Assembly (NCBI RefSeq): GCF_005222695.1
Contig: NZ_STGG01000001.1
Span: forward strand, 1 to 52,779
DNA from: Massilia sp. HP4
GTDB lineage: Bacteria; Pseudomonadota; Gammaproteobacteria; Burkholderiales; Burkholderiaceae_D
Direction: 5' to 3'
Length of the DNA stretch: 52,779 nucleotides
Under the pieces are notes generated by a model. It was not told where the DNA came from. It made no database searches and was given only the letters and a program-made list of their open reading frames with translations. Shown piece by piece: positions 43,985 through 52,779 of this stretch (position 1 is its first letter; each line of letters begins with the position of its first letter). Both the position numbers and the translations under genes were made by a program.

Positions 43985-44397
43985 TGCCGGCGCTGCTGCG
44001 ACTCCAGGTAGGCGGAAAAGCCAGGGTCGAGGTAAGCGTTCAGCGGCAGCTCATCGGACAGCACGGCGGCGTCGATGTCGGCCAGTTCAGCGATCTGCTG
44101 TTGCTGCTCATGCTGGTACATGCCGCCCATGCCGATCACCAGCGCCAGGACGGGCACGGCGACGGCCAGGCGCGACATGGCCGGGGTGCTCACGAAGCCG
44201 CCGAAACTGGCGAAGGCCTGGCGCCAGCCGGAACTGGCGGACTTGACCTGGAGGAAAGATTCCTCTGGCTTCTTACGCGCGAGCGCGGCCGCGCGGGCGG
44301 CTGCCAGCCGGTCGGTCGTCGATGCCGGCAGGTGGTCGAGCTGTTCGTTCAGTGCGTGGCGTACCTTGTACGCCAGGTTGATGTCGTCGGTATTCAT
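43981..44397 (-). CDS. DUF3619 domain protein, possible anti-sigma factor
   Basis: A 138-residue protein starting MNTDDINLAYKVRHALNEQLDHLPASTTDRLAAARAAALARKK, the DUF3619 signature. A single membrane segment (MSRLAVAVPVLALVIGMGGMYQ) follows, and the C-terminal end is probably periplasmic. The layout (short helical cytoplasmic part, one membrane helix, gene directly after a sigma factor) is that of an anti-sigma factor. That role is inferred and not established for the family. It overlaps the sigma factor gene and DUF3106 gene by four bases each (ATGA). Confidence 0.85.
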   Translation of the reverse strand: MNTDDINLAYKVRHALNEQLDHLPASTTDRLAAARAAALARKKPEESFLQVKSASSGWRQAFASFGGFVSTPAMSRLAVAVPVLALVIGMGGMYQHEQQQQIAELADIDAAVLSDELPLNAYLDPGFSAYLESQQRRQ

Positions 44398-44966
44398 AGT
44401 CTGATTCCCTTGGCCTTGAGCGCTGCGGCGAGGGCGTGGGTGGCACGGGAGCAATGTGTTTTGACGCTACCCTCAGAGCATCCCATCGCTTCGGCCGTTT
44501 CGGCCACGTCCATATCCTGCCAGTAACGCATGAGGAAGGCTTCCCGTTGACGCGTTGGGAGCTTTTGTACTTCTTCTTCGATCAAACGCAAGGTTTGTGC
44601 GCGCTCAACCTGGTCCGCACTCGACTCCGCGGCAGCCGATCCATCTTCAGCCTCGTATGAGGCAAGTATATCAAAGTCATCGTCGTCATCCCCCTCCTTG
44701 CGGCTGAAGCCCGAAAACAGGCTGACCCAGGTGTTGCGCACCTTCTCGCGCCGGAAGTAGTCGAGGATCGTCGTCTGCAGGATGCGCTGGAACAGCATCG
44801 GCAGCTCGGCGGCCGGCTTGTCGCCGTATTTCTCGGCCAGCTTGATCATGGCGTCCTGCACGATGTCCAGCGCCGACTCGTCCTTGCGCACCGCATACAC
44901 CGCCTGCTTGAACGCACGCCGTTCGACATTCTCGAGGAAGTCGTTGAGTTCTTTATCTGTGGCCAT
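44394..44966 (-). CDS. RNA polymerase sigma factor, ECF type
   Basis: A 190-residue extracytoplasmic-function-type sigma factor. Region 2 covers RRAFKQAVYAVRKDESALDIVQDAMIKLAEKYG and FQRILQTTILDYFRREKVR. An acidic insert (KEGDDDDDFD through DGSAAAESSADQ) links to region 4 (KLPTRQREAFLMRYWQDMDVAETAEAMGCSEGSVKTHCSRATHALAAAL), which includes the -35 helix-turn-helix. It heads a four-gene operon with DUF3619, DUF3106 and RDD genes that is conserved beside acetolactate synthase genes in many betaproteobacteria, as I recall. Its target promoters are unknown. Confidence 0.92.
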   Translation of the reverse strand: MATDKELNDFLENVERRAFKQAVYAVRKDESALDIVQDAMIKLAEKYGDKPAAELPMLFQRILQTTILDYFRREKVRNTWVSLFSGFSRKEGDDDDDFDILASYEAEDGSAAAESSADQVERAQTLRLIEEEVQKLPTRQREAFLMRYWQDMDVAETAEAMGCSEGSVKTHCSRATHALAAALKAKGIRL

Positions 44967-45186
44967 GCGGGTTCAGGGAAGCGCTACTCTTGCTCGTGCT
45001 TTAGGGAAAACTTTCGCATCCTAGCAAAAAACGACCCATCCTGCACCGACAACGCGCAGCAGCGCCGGCCGGGGATGCCATTTGCATAAGTGTCAAAAAC
45101 CGCATGAGGTTAGCTGAAAACATTCGTTGTTGGGGCAATCGCGCGTGGATAGGCTGCTAGCACGACCATACTGCAAGCTCGCCATC

Positions 45187-46062
45187 ATGCCGCTCGATAT
45201 TCCCCGCCAAGAATTTGTCATCCAGCCATTTGCCGGCGCACCGCTGGGCGCCGAAGTGCTTGGGCTCGACCTGTCGCGTCCGCTCAGCCTCGAGGATTTC
45301 CAGCGCCTGCACCGCGCCCACCTCGACCATCACGTGCTGGTATTTCGCGACCAGCACATCACACCGGCCCAGCAAGTCGAATTCAGCCGCCGCTTCGGCG
45401 CACTGCAAATCCATGTGCTGCGCAATTTCCAGCTGCAGGGCCACCCCGAGGTGCTGATCGTCTCGAATATCCGCGAGAACGGCGAGCCGATCGGCCTGGG
45501 CGACGCCGGCCACTTCTGGCATTCCGACCTGTCATACAAGGAAACGCCGAGCCTGGGTTCGATGTTGCATGCGCAAGAGCTGCCGTCTGAAGGTGGCGAC
45601 ACCCTGTTCTCGAACCAGCACACGGCCTGGGACGCCTTGCCCGATGAGCTGAAAGGCGAAGTCGAAGGCTTGCAGGCCGAGCACTGGTACCTGGCCAAGT
45701 ATGAAGAACTGCGCCAGCGCAATCCATTCCGCCCCAAGCTCACCCAGGCCCAGATCGACGAAGTCAAGCCGGTGAACCACCCGGTGGTGCGCACCCATCC
45801 CGAGACCGGCCGCAAGGCCCTGTTCGTCAGCGAACACTTCACGACCCGCATCCTGGGCGTGTCCGAGCAGCGCAGCCGCGAACTGCTCGATGCGCTGTTC
45901 GACCACGGCACCCGCGCCGGGCACGTGTACCGCCACCAATGGCGGCCGCACGATATGGTGTTCTGGGATAACCGCTCGCTGATGCACCTGGCGGCCGGCT
46001 GTCCCGACCACCTGCGCCGCAAGCTGTACCGCACGACCATCGAAGGCGACGTTCCGTTTTGA
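45187..46062 (+). CDS. TauD/TfdA-family 2-oxoglutarate dioxygenase
   Basis: A 291-residue Fe(II)/2-oxoglutarate dioxygenase. The metal triad starts with His112 and Asp114 (GHFWHSDLSYKE), and the distal His is in NRSLMHLAAG. The 2-oxoglutarate Arg is in RRKLYRTTIEGD. It probably oxidises a sulfonate or similar compound to free sulfite, as TauD does for taurine, since it precedes an aliphatic-sulfonate-type ABC transporter. The ATG at 45187 has no good ribosome site; the open frame extends to 45127. Whether it is taurine-specific cannot be judged. Confidence 0.9.
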   Translation: MPLDIPRQEFVIQPFAGAPLGAEVLGLDLSRPLSLEDFQRLHRAHLDHHVLVFRDQHITPAQQVEFSRRFGALQIHVLRNFQLQGHPEVLIVSNIRENGEPIGLGDAGHFWHSDLSYKETPSLGSMLHAQELPSEGGDTLFSNQHTAWDALPDELKGEVEGLQAEHWYLAKYEELRQRNPFRPKLTQAQIDEVKPVNHPVVRTHPETGRKALFVSEHFTTRILGVSEQRSRELLDALFDHGTRAGHVYRHQWRPHDMVFWDNRSLMHLAAGCPDHLRRKLYRTTIEGDVPF

Positions 46063-46079
46063 CTCATACCGGGAAACAC

Positions 46080-47084
46080 ATGAAACTCTATACGAAGATC
46101 GTTGCGGCCACTGCAGCGCTGGCGCTCGCACTGCCGTCGTTGGCGCAGGCCGAGGGCAAGATCCGCATCGCCGAGCAGTTCGGCGTGGTCTACCTGCTGC
46201 TGAACGTGGCGCAAGACCAGAAACTCATCGAAAAGCATGGCAAGAAGCAGGGCGTCGACGTCGATGTCGACTGGGTCAAGCTGTCGGGCGGCGCCGTGAT
46301 CAACGACGCGCTGCTGTCGGGCTCGATCGATGTCGCCGGCGCCGGCGTCGGCCCCCTGATGACGATCTGGGACCGCACCAAGGGCCGCCAGAACGTGCGC
46401 GGCGTCGCCTCGCTGGGCAGCTTCCCGTATTACCTGGTCAGCACCAATCCGGCGGTCAAGAGCATCGCCGACTTCGGTCCCAAGGACCGCATTGCGCTGC
46501 CGGCAGTCACGGTGTCGGTCCAGGCCCGCATCCTGCAGATGGCCGCGGCCAAGCAGTGGGGTAATGCACAGTTCAAGAAACTCGATCCGATCACCCAGAC
46601 CGTGCCGCACCCTGACGCGGCGGCCGCCCTGATTGCCGGCAAGACCGAGCTGAATGCTCACTTCGGCGGGCCACCATTCCAGGAGCAAGAGCTGGCGGGT
46701 AACCCGAACGCACGCATCGTGCTCGACTCCTACCAGGTGCTGGGCGGGCCGGCGTCGGCCACGGTGCTGTACGCCACCGAAAAATATGTGAAAGAGAATC
46801 CCAAGACCTACCGCGCCTTCCTCGATGCGCTGGCCGAGGCAGCGCAGTACGTCGCGGCCAATCCGGAGGGCGCGGCCGACGCCTACCTGCGCGTCAACAA
46901 GGGCAATATAGACCGCGCGTTGCTGCTGAAGGTGATCAAGGATCCCAAGACGCAGTTCCGCGTTGCGCCGCAGAATACGCTGGGCCTGGCGCAGTTCTTG
47001 CACCAGGTTGGCGCCATCAAGAACAAGCCGGCATCGTGGAAGGATTACTTCTTCGAGCATCCGGTCATTGCCAACGGGAGCTGA
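46080..47084 (+). CDS. ABC transporter substrate-binding protein, sulfonate/nitrate/taurine type
   Basis: A 334-residue periplasmic binding protein with a signal peptide (VAATAALALALPSLAQA, cleaved before EGKIRIAEQFG). It has the NMT1/SsuA-type fold: VDVDWVKLSGGAVINDALLSGSIDVAGAGVGPLMTIWDRTKG, SLGSFPYYLVSTNPAVKSIADFGPKDRIALPAVTVS and the closing AQFLHQVGAIKNKPASWKDYFFEH. It should bind a small sulfonate or related anion. The gene follows the dioxygenase by 17 bp and precedes the ATPase by one base. Confidence 0.92.
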   Translation: MKLYTKIVAATAALALALPSLAQAEGKIRIAEQFGVVYLLLNVAQDQKLIEKHGKKQGVDVDVDWVKLSGGAVINDALLSGSIDVAGAGVGPLMTIWDRTKGRQNVRGVASLGSFPYYLVSTNPAVKSIADFGPKDRIALPAVTVSVQARILQMAAAKQWGNAQFKKLDPITQTVPHPDAAAALIAGKTELNAHFGGPPFQEQELAGNPNARIVLDSYQVLGGPASATVLYATEKYVKENPKTYRAFLDALAEAAQYVAANPEGAADAYLRVNKGNIDRALLLKVIKDPKTQFRVAPQNTLGLAQFLHQVGAIKNKPASWKDYFFEHPVIANGS

Positions 47085-47085
47085 G

Positions 47086-47928
47086 ATGAGCACCCCCGTC
47101 ATTCCACTGAACCTGGTGCCGCAGGAGCCCTTGCTGCGCGCCGAACATGTCACGCTCGAGTACGCCAGCGAGCGCGGCATCGTGCGGGCCACGGACGACG
47201 TCAGCTTCGACCTCCACCGCGGCGACCGCTTCGTGCTGCTGGGGCCGTCCGGCTGCGGCAAGTCGACCTTGCTCAAGGCGATCGGCGGCTTCATCGCCCC
47301 GCGCGCCGGCAGCCTCAGCCTGTCTGGCAAGCCGATCACGGGGCCGGGACCTGACCGCATCGTCGTGTTCCAGGAATTCGACCAGCTGCCGCCGTGGAAG
47401 ACGGTCAAGCAGAACGTGATGTTTCCGATGCTGGCCGGTGGCGTAGGGCGGGCAGAGAGCGACAGGCGTGCCCGCCACTGGCTGGGCAAGGTCGGCCTGG
47501 CGCGCTTCGCCGATGCCTATCCGCACACGCTCTCGGGCGGCATGAAGGCGCGGGTGGCGATCGCCCGCGCGCTGGCAATGCAGCCGGCCGTGCTGCTGAT
47601 GGACGAGCCGTTCGCCGCCCTCGATGCGCTCACCCGGCGCAGCATGCAGGAAGAACTGCAAACGCTGTGGGACGAGATCGGCTTTACGATGCTGTTCGTG
47701 ACCCACTCGATCGAAGAGGCGCTGGTGGTGGGCAACCGCATCCTGCTGCTGTCGCCGCATCCGGGGCGGGTGCGGGCCGAGCTCAATAGCCACCAGTTCA
47801 GTTTGTCGAGCGCCGGCAGCCAGGAGTTCCAGGCCGCCACCCAGCGCATCCATGGGCTGCTGTTCGGTGCCGACGAGGCATCGCAATATCCACACCATGG
47901 CGCACATCAGGTGGCGGAGGCGCACTGA
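47086..47928 (+). CDS. ABC transporter ATP-binding protein
   Basis: A 280-residue ATPase of the SsuB/TauB type. It has Walker A (LLGPSGCGKSTLLKAIGG), Q-loop (VVFQEFDQLPPWKTV), signature (TLSGGMKARVAIARALAMQP), Walker B (VLLMDEPFAALDALTRR) and H-loop (LFVTHSIEEALVVG). The tail is His-rich (SQYPHHGAHQVAEAH). The ATG at 47086 lies one base after the binding protein's stop. Its own stop codon overlaps the permease start by one base (TGATG), showing coupling. Confidence 0.95.
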   Translation: MSTPVIPLNLVPQEPLLRAEHVTLEYASERGIVRATDDVSFDLHRGDRFVLLGPSGCGKSTLLKAIGGFIAPRAGSLSLSGKPITGPGPDRIVVFQEFDQLPPWKTVKQNVMFPMLAGGVGRAESDRRARHWLGKVGLARFADAYPHTLSGGMKARVAIARALAMQPAVLLMDEPFAALDALTRRSMQEELQTLWDEIGFTMLFVTHSIEEALVVGNRILLLSPHPGRVRAELNSHQFSLSSAGSQEFQAATQRIHGLLFGADEASQYPHHGAHQVAEAH

Positions 47929-48803
47929 TGACGACCTTGCGTGAACCGCCGATCCGGCCCGAGTACGTGTTGCCTTCAAGGCCGACGCTTGCCGTGCCGG
48001 CGCCTGGCGCGGCGCCCGCTGTCGCGCGCTCGTTCGATCGTTTCGGCTGGCTGAGGAAACCCGCCATCCTGCTGGCGCTGGCCGTCGTGTGGGAAGCCTT
48101 GGCGCGCTGGTTCGACAACGACTTGCTGCTGCCGGGCGCGCTGCAGACCGGCAGGGCCTTCGTCGAAGGCATGCTGTCGGGCGAGCTGGTCGGTTATGTG
48201 TCGGTGTCGTTGGCAATCCTGAGCCAGGGCTTCCTGCTGGGCGTGTTCGGGTCTTTCCTGCTGACCTGGCTGGCCGTCTCGAACCGCTTTGGACGCGAGC
48301 TGATCGACACGCTGACCTCGATGTTCAATCCGCTGCCGGCGATCGCGCTGCTGCCGCTGGCGCTGCTGTGGTTCGGGCTTGGCAAGGGCAGCCTCTTGAT
48401 GGTGCTGGTGCATTCGGTGGTGTGGCCGCTGACCCTGAACGCCAGCGCCGGTTTCCGCGCCGTGCCCGAGACCTTGCGCATGGCCGGCCGCAACTATGGG
48501 CTGGGTGGACTGCGCATGGTGTTGCAGATCCTGATTCCGGCGGCGTTGCCGGCGATTCTGTCGGGCCTCAAGATTGGCTGGGCGTTTGCATGGCGCACGC
48601 TGATTGCGGCCGAGCTGGTCTTTGGCAGCACGTCGGGGCAGGGCGGGCTGGGGTGGTATATCTTCCAGAGCCGCAATGAACTGTTTGCCGACAAGGTGTT
48701 TGCGGGGCTGGCGACCGTGATCATCATCGGGCTGGCGATCGAACACTTCGTGTTCCAGGCACTGGAACGCGTTACCGTCCGGCGGTGGGGCATGCAGCGT
48801 TGA
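47928..48803 (+). CDS. ABC transporter permease
   Basis: A 291-residue inner-membrane permease of the SsuC/TauC type. It has an extended N-terminal cytoplasmic tail, then about six membrane segments. The coupling (EAA-like) loop is in ETLRMAGRNYGLGGLRMVLQILIPAALPAILSGLKIGWAFAWRTLIAAEL. The final segments include DKVFAGLATVIIIGLAIEHFVFQALE. It completes the importer fed by the binding protein. This four-gene unit lies between the sigma factor operon and ilvBNC. Confidence 0.94.
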   Translation: MTTLREPPIRPEYVLPSRPTLAVPAPGAAPAVARSFDRFGWLRKPAILLALAVVWEALARWFDNDLLLPGALQTGRAFVEGMLSGELVGYVSVSLAILSQGFLLGVFGSFLLTWLAVSNRFGRELIDTLTSMFNPLPAIALLPLALLWFGLGKGSLLMVLVHSVVWPLTLNASAGFRAVPETLRMAGRNYGLGGLRMVLQILIPAALPAILSGLKIGWAFAWRTLIAAELVFGSTSGQGGLGWYIFQSRNELFADKVFAGLATVIIIGLAIEHFVFQALERVTVRRWGMQR

Positions 48804-49274
48804 ATGCGCGGACGGCATGGCCGTCCATCCCGCGCGTGTATCCTTCTGAGCAAATTTCGCACACATTTCGCCTTGTCGGCCAAATTTGTTGCACCAATTT
48901 CGTTCATGAAGCGATTTTTATCTTTCCTTCTTGACCAAAATGGTGCGGCGCGGTAAGGTGTCCCTCACGCTTTGCATCCCCAAGGCTTTACGTCACCCTG
49001 AGTCGGCACACAAGGCCCAGTCCGGTTGTGACACGCTTTCATTTGTAGGCAGTTTGCTCCGACCCGCGCCACAAGCGCGAGAGATGCGTACGACCGCTAC
49101 AAACACTCAAGCTCAACGAGTTGCGCCCAGCGCCGGTGCGTAAGGACCCTACGGTGTCCGAAACATCGACGTGCACGCAGAAAGTAGTCAAGCCTGAGCG
49201 TTGTCGCGCAAAGACGCATATCGTCAGGAACGGGCATCCGATCAATCTCCCATTGGGTTTTGAAAGGAATGTAC
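48804..49274 (+). other. 471-bp region upstream of ilvB: promoter and long leader
   Basis: No gene is seen here. The first 130 bp are AT-richer. The ilv promoter follows at 48931-48959. The remaining roughly 300 bases would form a 5' leader containing short inverted repeats, for example GGAC and GTCC around 49144-49160. The small frame from ATG 49084 (18 codons, ending TAA) lacks the Ile/Leu/Val runs of a classical attenuation peptide. A regulatory RNA fold is possible but not shown. Confidence 0.5.
48931..48959 (+). promoter_or_regulatory. Probable ilvBNC promoter
   Basis: TTGACC (48931-48936) and TAAGGT (48954-48959) are spaced by exactly 17 bp, a good sigma-70 match. It lies about 316 bp upstream of ilvB, so the transcript would have a long leader of roughly 300 nt. 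Confidence 0.6.
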
Positions 49275-51001
<1,727 letters not shown>

Positions 51002-51002
<1 letters not shown>

Positions 51003-51493
51003 TGCGACACATCATCTCTGTCCTTATCGAGAACGAGGCCGGTGCGCTGTCGCGCGTGGTCGGCCTGTTCTCGGCGCGCGGCTACAACATCGAAACCCTG
51101 ACCGTGGCGCCGACCGAAGACGCGACCCTGTCGCGCATGACGATCGTCACCTCGGGTTCGGACGACATCATCGAGCAGATCACCAAGCACCTGAACCGTC
51201 TGATCGAGGTGGTCAAGGTGGTCGACCTGACCGAAGGCCAGCACATCGAGCGCGAGCTCATGCTGATCAAGGTGCGCGCCGTTGGCAAGGAACGCGAAGA
51301 AATGAAGCGCACCGCGGACATCTTCCGCGGCCGCATCATCGACGTGACCGAAAAGACCTACACGATCGAGCTGACCGGCGCCAAGTCGAAGCTGGACGCC
51401 TTCATCGACTCGATCGACCGGGCTTCCATCCTCGAAACGGTCCGCACCGGCGGCTCCGGCATCGGCCGTGGCGAACGCATCCTAAAAGTCTGA
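51002..51493 (+). CDS. ilvN: Acetolactate synthase regulatory subunit
   Basis: A 163-residue regulatory subunit (IlvH/IlvN type) that confers valine feedback and raises activity. The N-terminal ACT domain is MRHIISVLIENEAGALSRVVGLFSARGYNIETLTVAPTEDATLSRMTI, followed by KHLNRLIEVVKVVDLT. The C-terminal half (MKRTADIFRGRIIDVTEKTYTIELTGAKSKLDAFIDSI) is typical. The ATG overlaps the ilvB stop codon. Confidence 0.97.
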
Positions 51494-51521
51494 TCAAAAA
51501 AACGCTGAACATTGGACGTAG

Positions 51522-52610
<1,089 letters not shown>

Positions 52611-52628
52611 TCGATAACTTAGATTACC

Positions 52629-52649
52629 GGCTGCGGTGAATCCGCAGCC
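52629..52649 (+). terminator. Hairpin after ilvC
   Basis: GGCTGCGG (52629-52636) pairs with CCGCAGCC (52642-52649) around a five-base loop, 19 bp after the ilvC stop codon. It lacks a following T tract, so termination efficiency is uncertain. Confidence 0.55.
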
Positions 52650-52704
52650 AACAGCAAATCGGGGGTCAGGTTGAGATGGTCCGGGTTTCATGAACATCCA
52701 AATA

Positions 52705-52721
52705 AGGGACAATATGTCCCT
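52705..52721 (+). promoter_or_regulatory. Inverted repeat just upstream of the last gene
   Basis: AGGGAC and GTCCCT flank AATAT. The repeat ends 11 bases before the start codon of the last gene, directly ahead of its ribosome site (AAAGGA). It is placed to act as an operator for that gene, or to shape its mRNA leader. Confidence 0.45.
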
Positions 52722-52732
52722 AAAGGATAAAC

Positions 52733-52779
52733 ATGAAAAAGAAACAGCTACCATCGAAGCGGGAGATCATTCCCGCCAC
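52733..52779 (+). CDS. Start of an unidentified gene (cut by the window edge)
   Basis: ATG at 52733 has AAAGGA five bases upstream. Fifteen codons are visible (MKKKQLPSKREIIPA), a basic N-terminus with no signal peptide. Too short to assign a family. It is AT-richer than ilvC and has a short inverted repeat in front. Confidence 0.5.
   Translation, partial: MKKKQLPSKREIIPA

Noticed and set aside
45330..47489. Long leftward open frame opposite the sulfonate genes
   Set aside because: It overlaps three well-supported genes and has antisense-type composition.
49084..49140. Possible attenuation leader peptide before ilvB
   Set aside because: The 18-codon frame has no Ile or Leu and only one Val, and no terminator/antiterminator pair was evident.

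Overview
The window looks like a chromosomal segment of a high-GC betaproteobacterium, most likely Oxalobacteraceae (Massilia/Telluria-like). This is inferred from codon use, from the iscR-iscS-iscU-iscA-hscB-hscA-fdx order, from the sigma factor/DUF3619/DUF3106/RDD block lying near ilvBNC, and from the density of bacteriophytochrome and hybrid kinase genes. No database search was possible, so the taxon is a judgement. Most genes are chromosomal housekeeping or ordinary accessory genes. No transposase, integrase, CRISPR array or rRNA gene was seen.

Layout. 0.1-0.8 kb: a two-gene cassette, a short murein-peptidase-like protein coupled to a secreted small protein. 0.9-3.0 kb: a Fur-boxed TonB siderophore receptor. 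3.1-4.3 kb: purT. 4.47 kb: tRNA-Asn with promoter and terminator. 4.6-6.2 kb: an unknown gene and a frameshifted reading frame. 6.2-7.1 kb: a split YeeE/YedE transporter. 7.2-7.6 kb: an HNH protein. 7.7-14.2 kb: a light/signal block with two hybrid histidine kinases, a bacteriophytochrome and a single-domain response regulator. 14.2-14.8 kb: a DUF2325 gene behind a near-perfect Fur box. 14.8-17.4 kb: a secreted lipase and a secreted alpha/beta hydrolase. 17.6-21.8 kb: a tripartite MFS efflux system. 21.8-23.6 kb: a DTW tRNA-modifying enzyme and a LexA-boxed radical SAM protein. 23.7-25.7 kb: an MFS transporter plus a NadR-like kinase, probably NAD precursor salvage. 25.7-29.8 kb: ChaC, a LysR regulator, a FAH-family hydrolase, maleylacetoacetate isomerase and a divergent uracil-DNA glycosylase.

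30.0-38.7 kb: the ISC iron-sulfur cluster operon under an IscR-type promoter, followed closely by a methyltransferase, threonine aldolase, a pseudouridine-synthase-like protein with an altered catalytic motif, and a membrane protein. 38.7-40.4 kb: a lipoprotein of the choice-of-anchor I type behind Pho-box-like direct repeats. 40.4-41.4 kb: an SDR. 41.6-42.6 kb: an AT-richer lysozyme plus secreted protein cassette. 42.6-45.0 kb: the RDD/DUF3106/DUF3619/sigma operon. 45.2-48.8 kb: a TauD-like dioxygenase with a sulfonate-type ABC transporter. 48.9-52.6 kb: ilvB-ilvN-ilvC with a long leader. The window ends inside a new gene.

Most interesting: two small cassettes (121-757 and 41590-42594) each pair a peptidoglycan-hydrolase-like protein without a signal peptide with a small exported protein. 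That is the layout of antibacterial effector/immunity pairs. Four separate stress regulators (Fur, LexA, PhoB and IscR) have recognisable sites in front of specific genes, and two enzymes carry replacements at catalytic positions.
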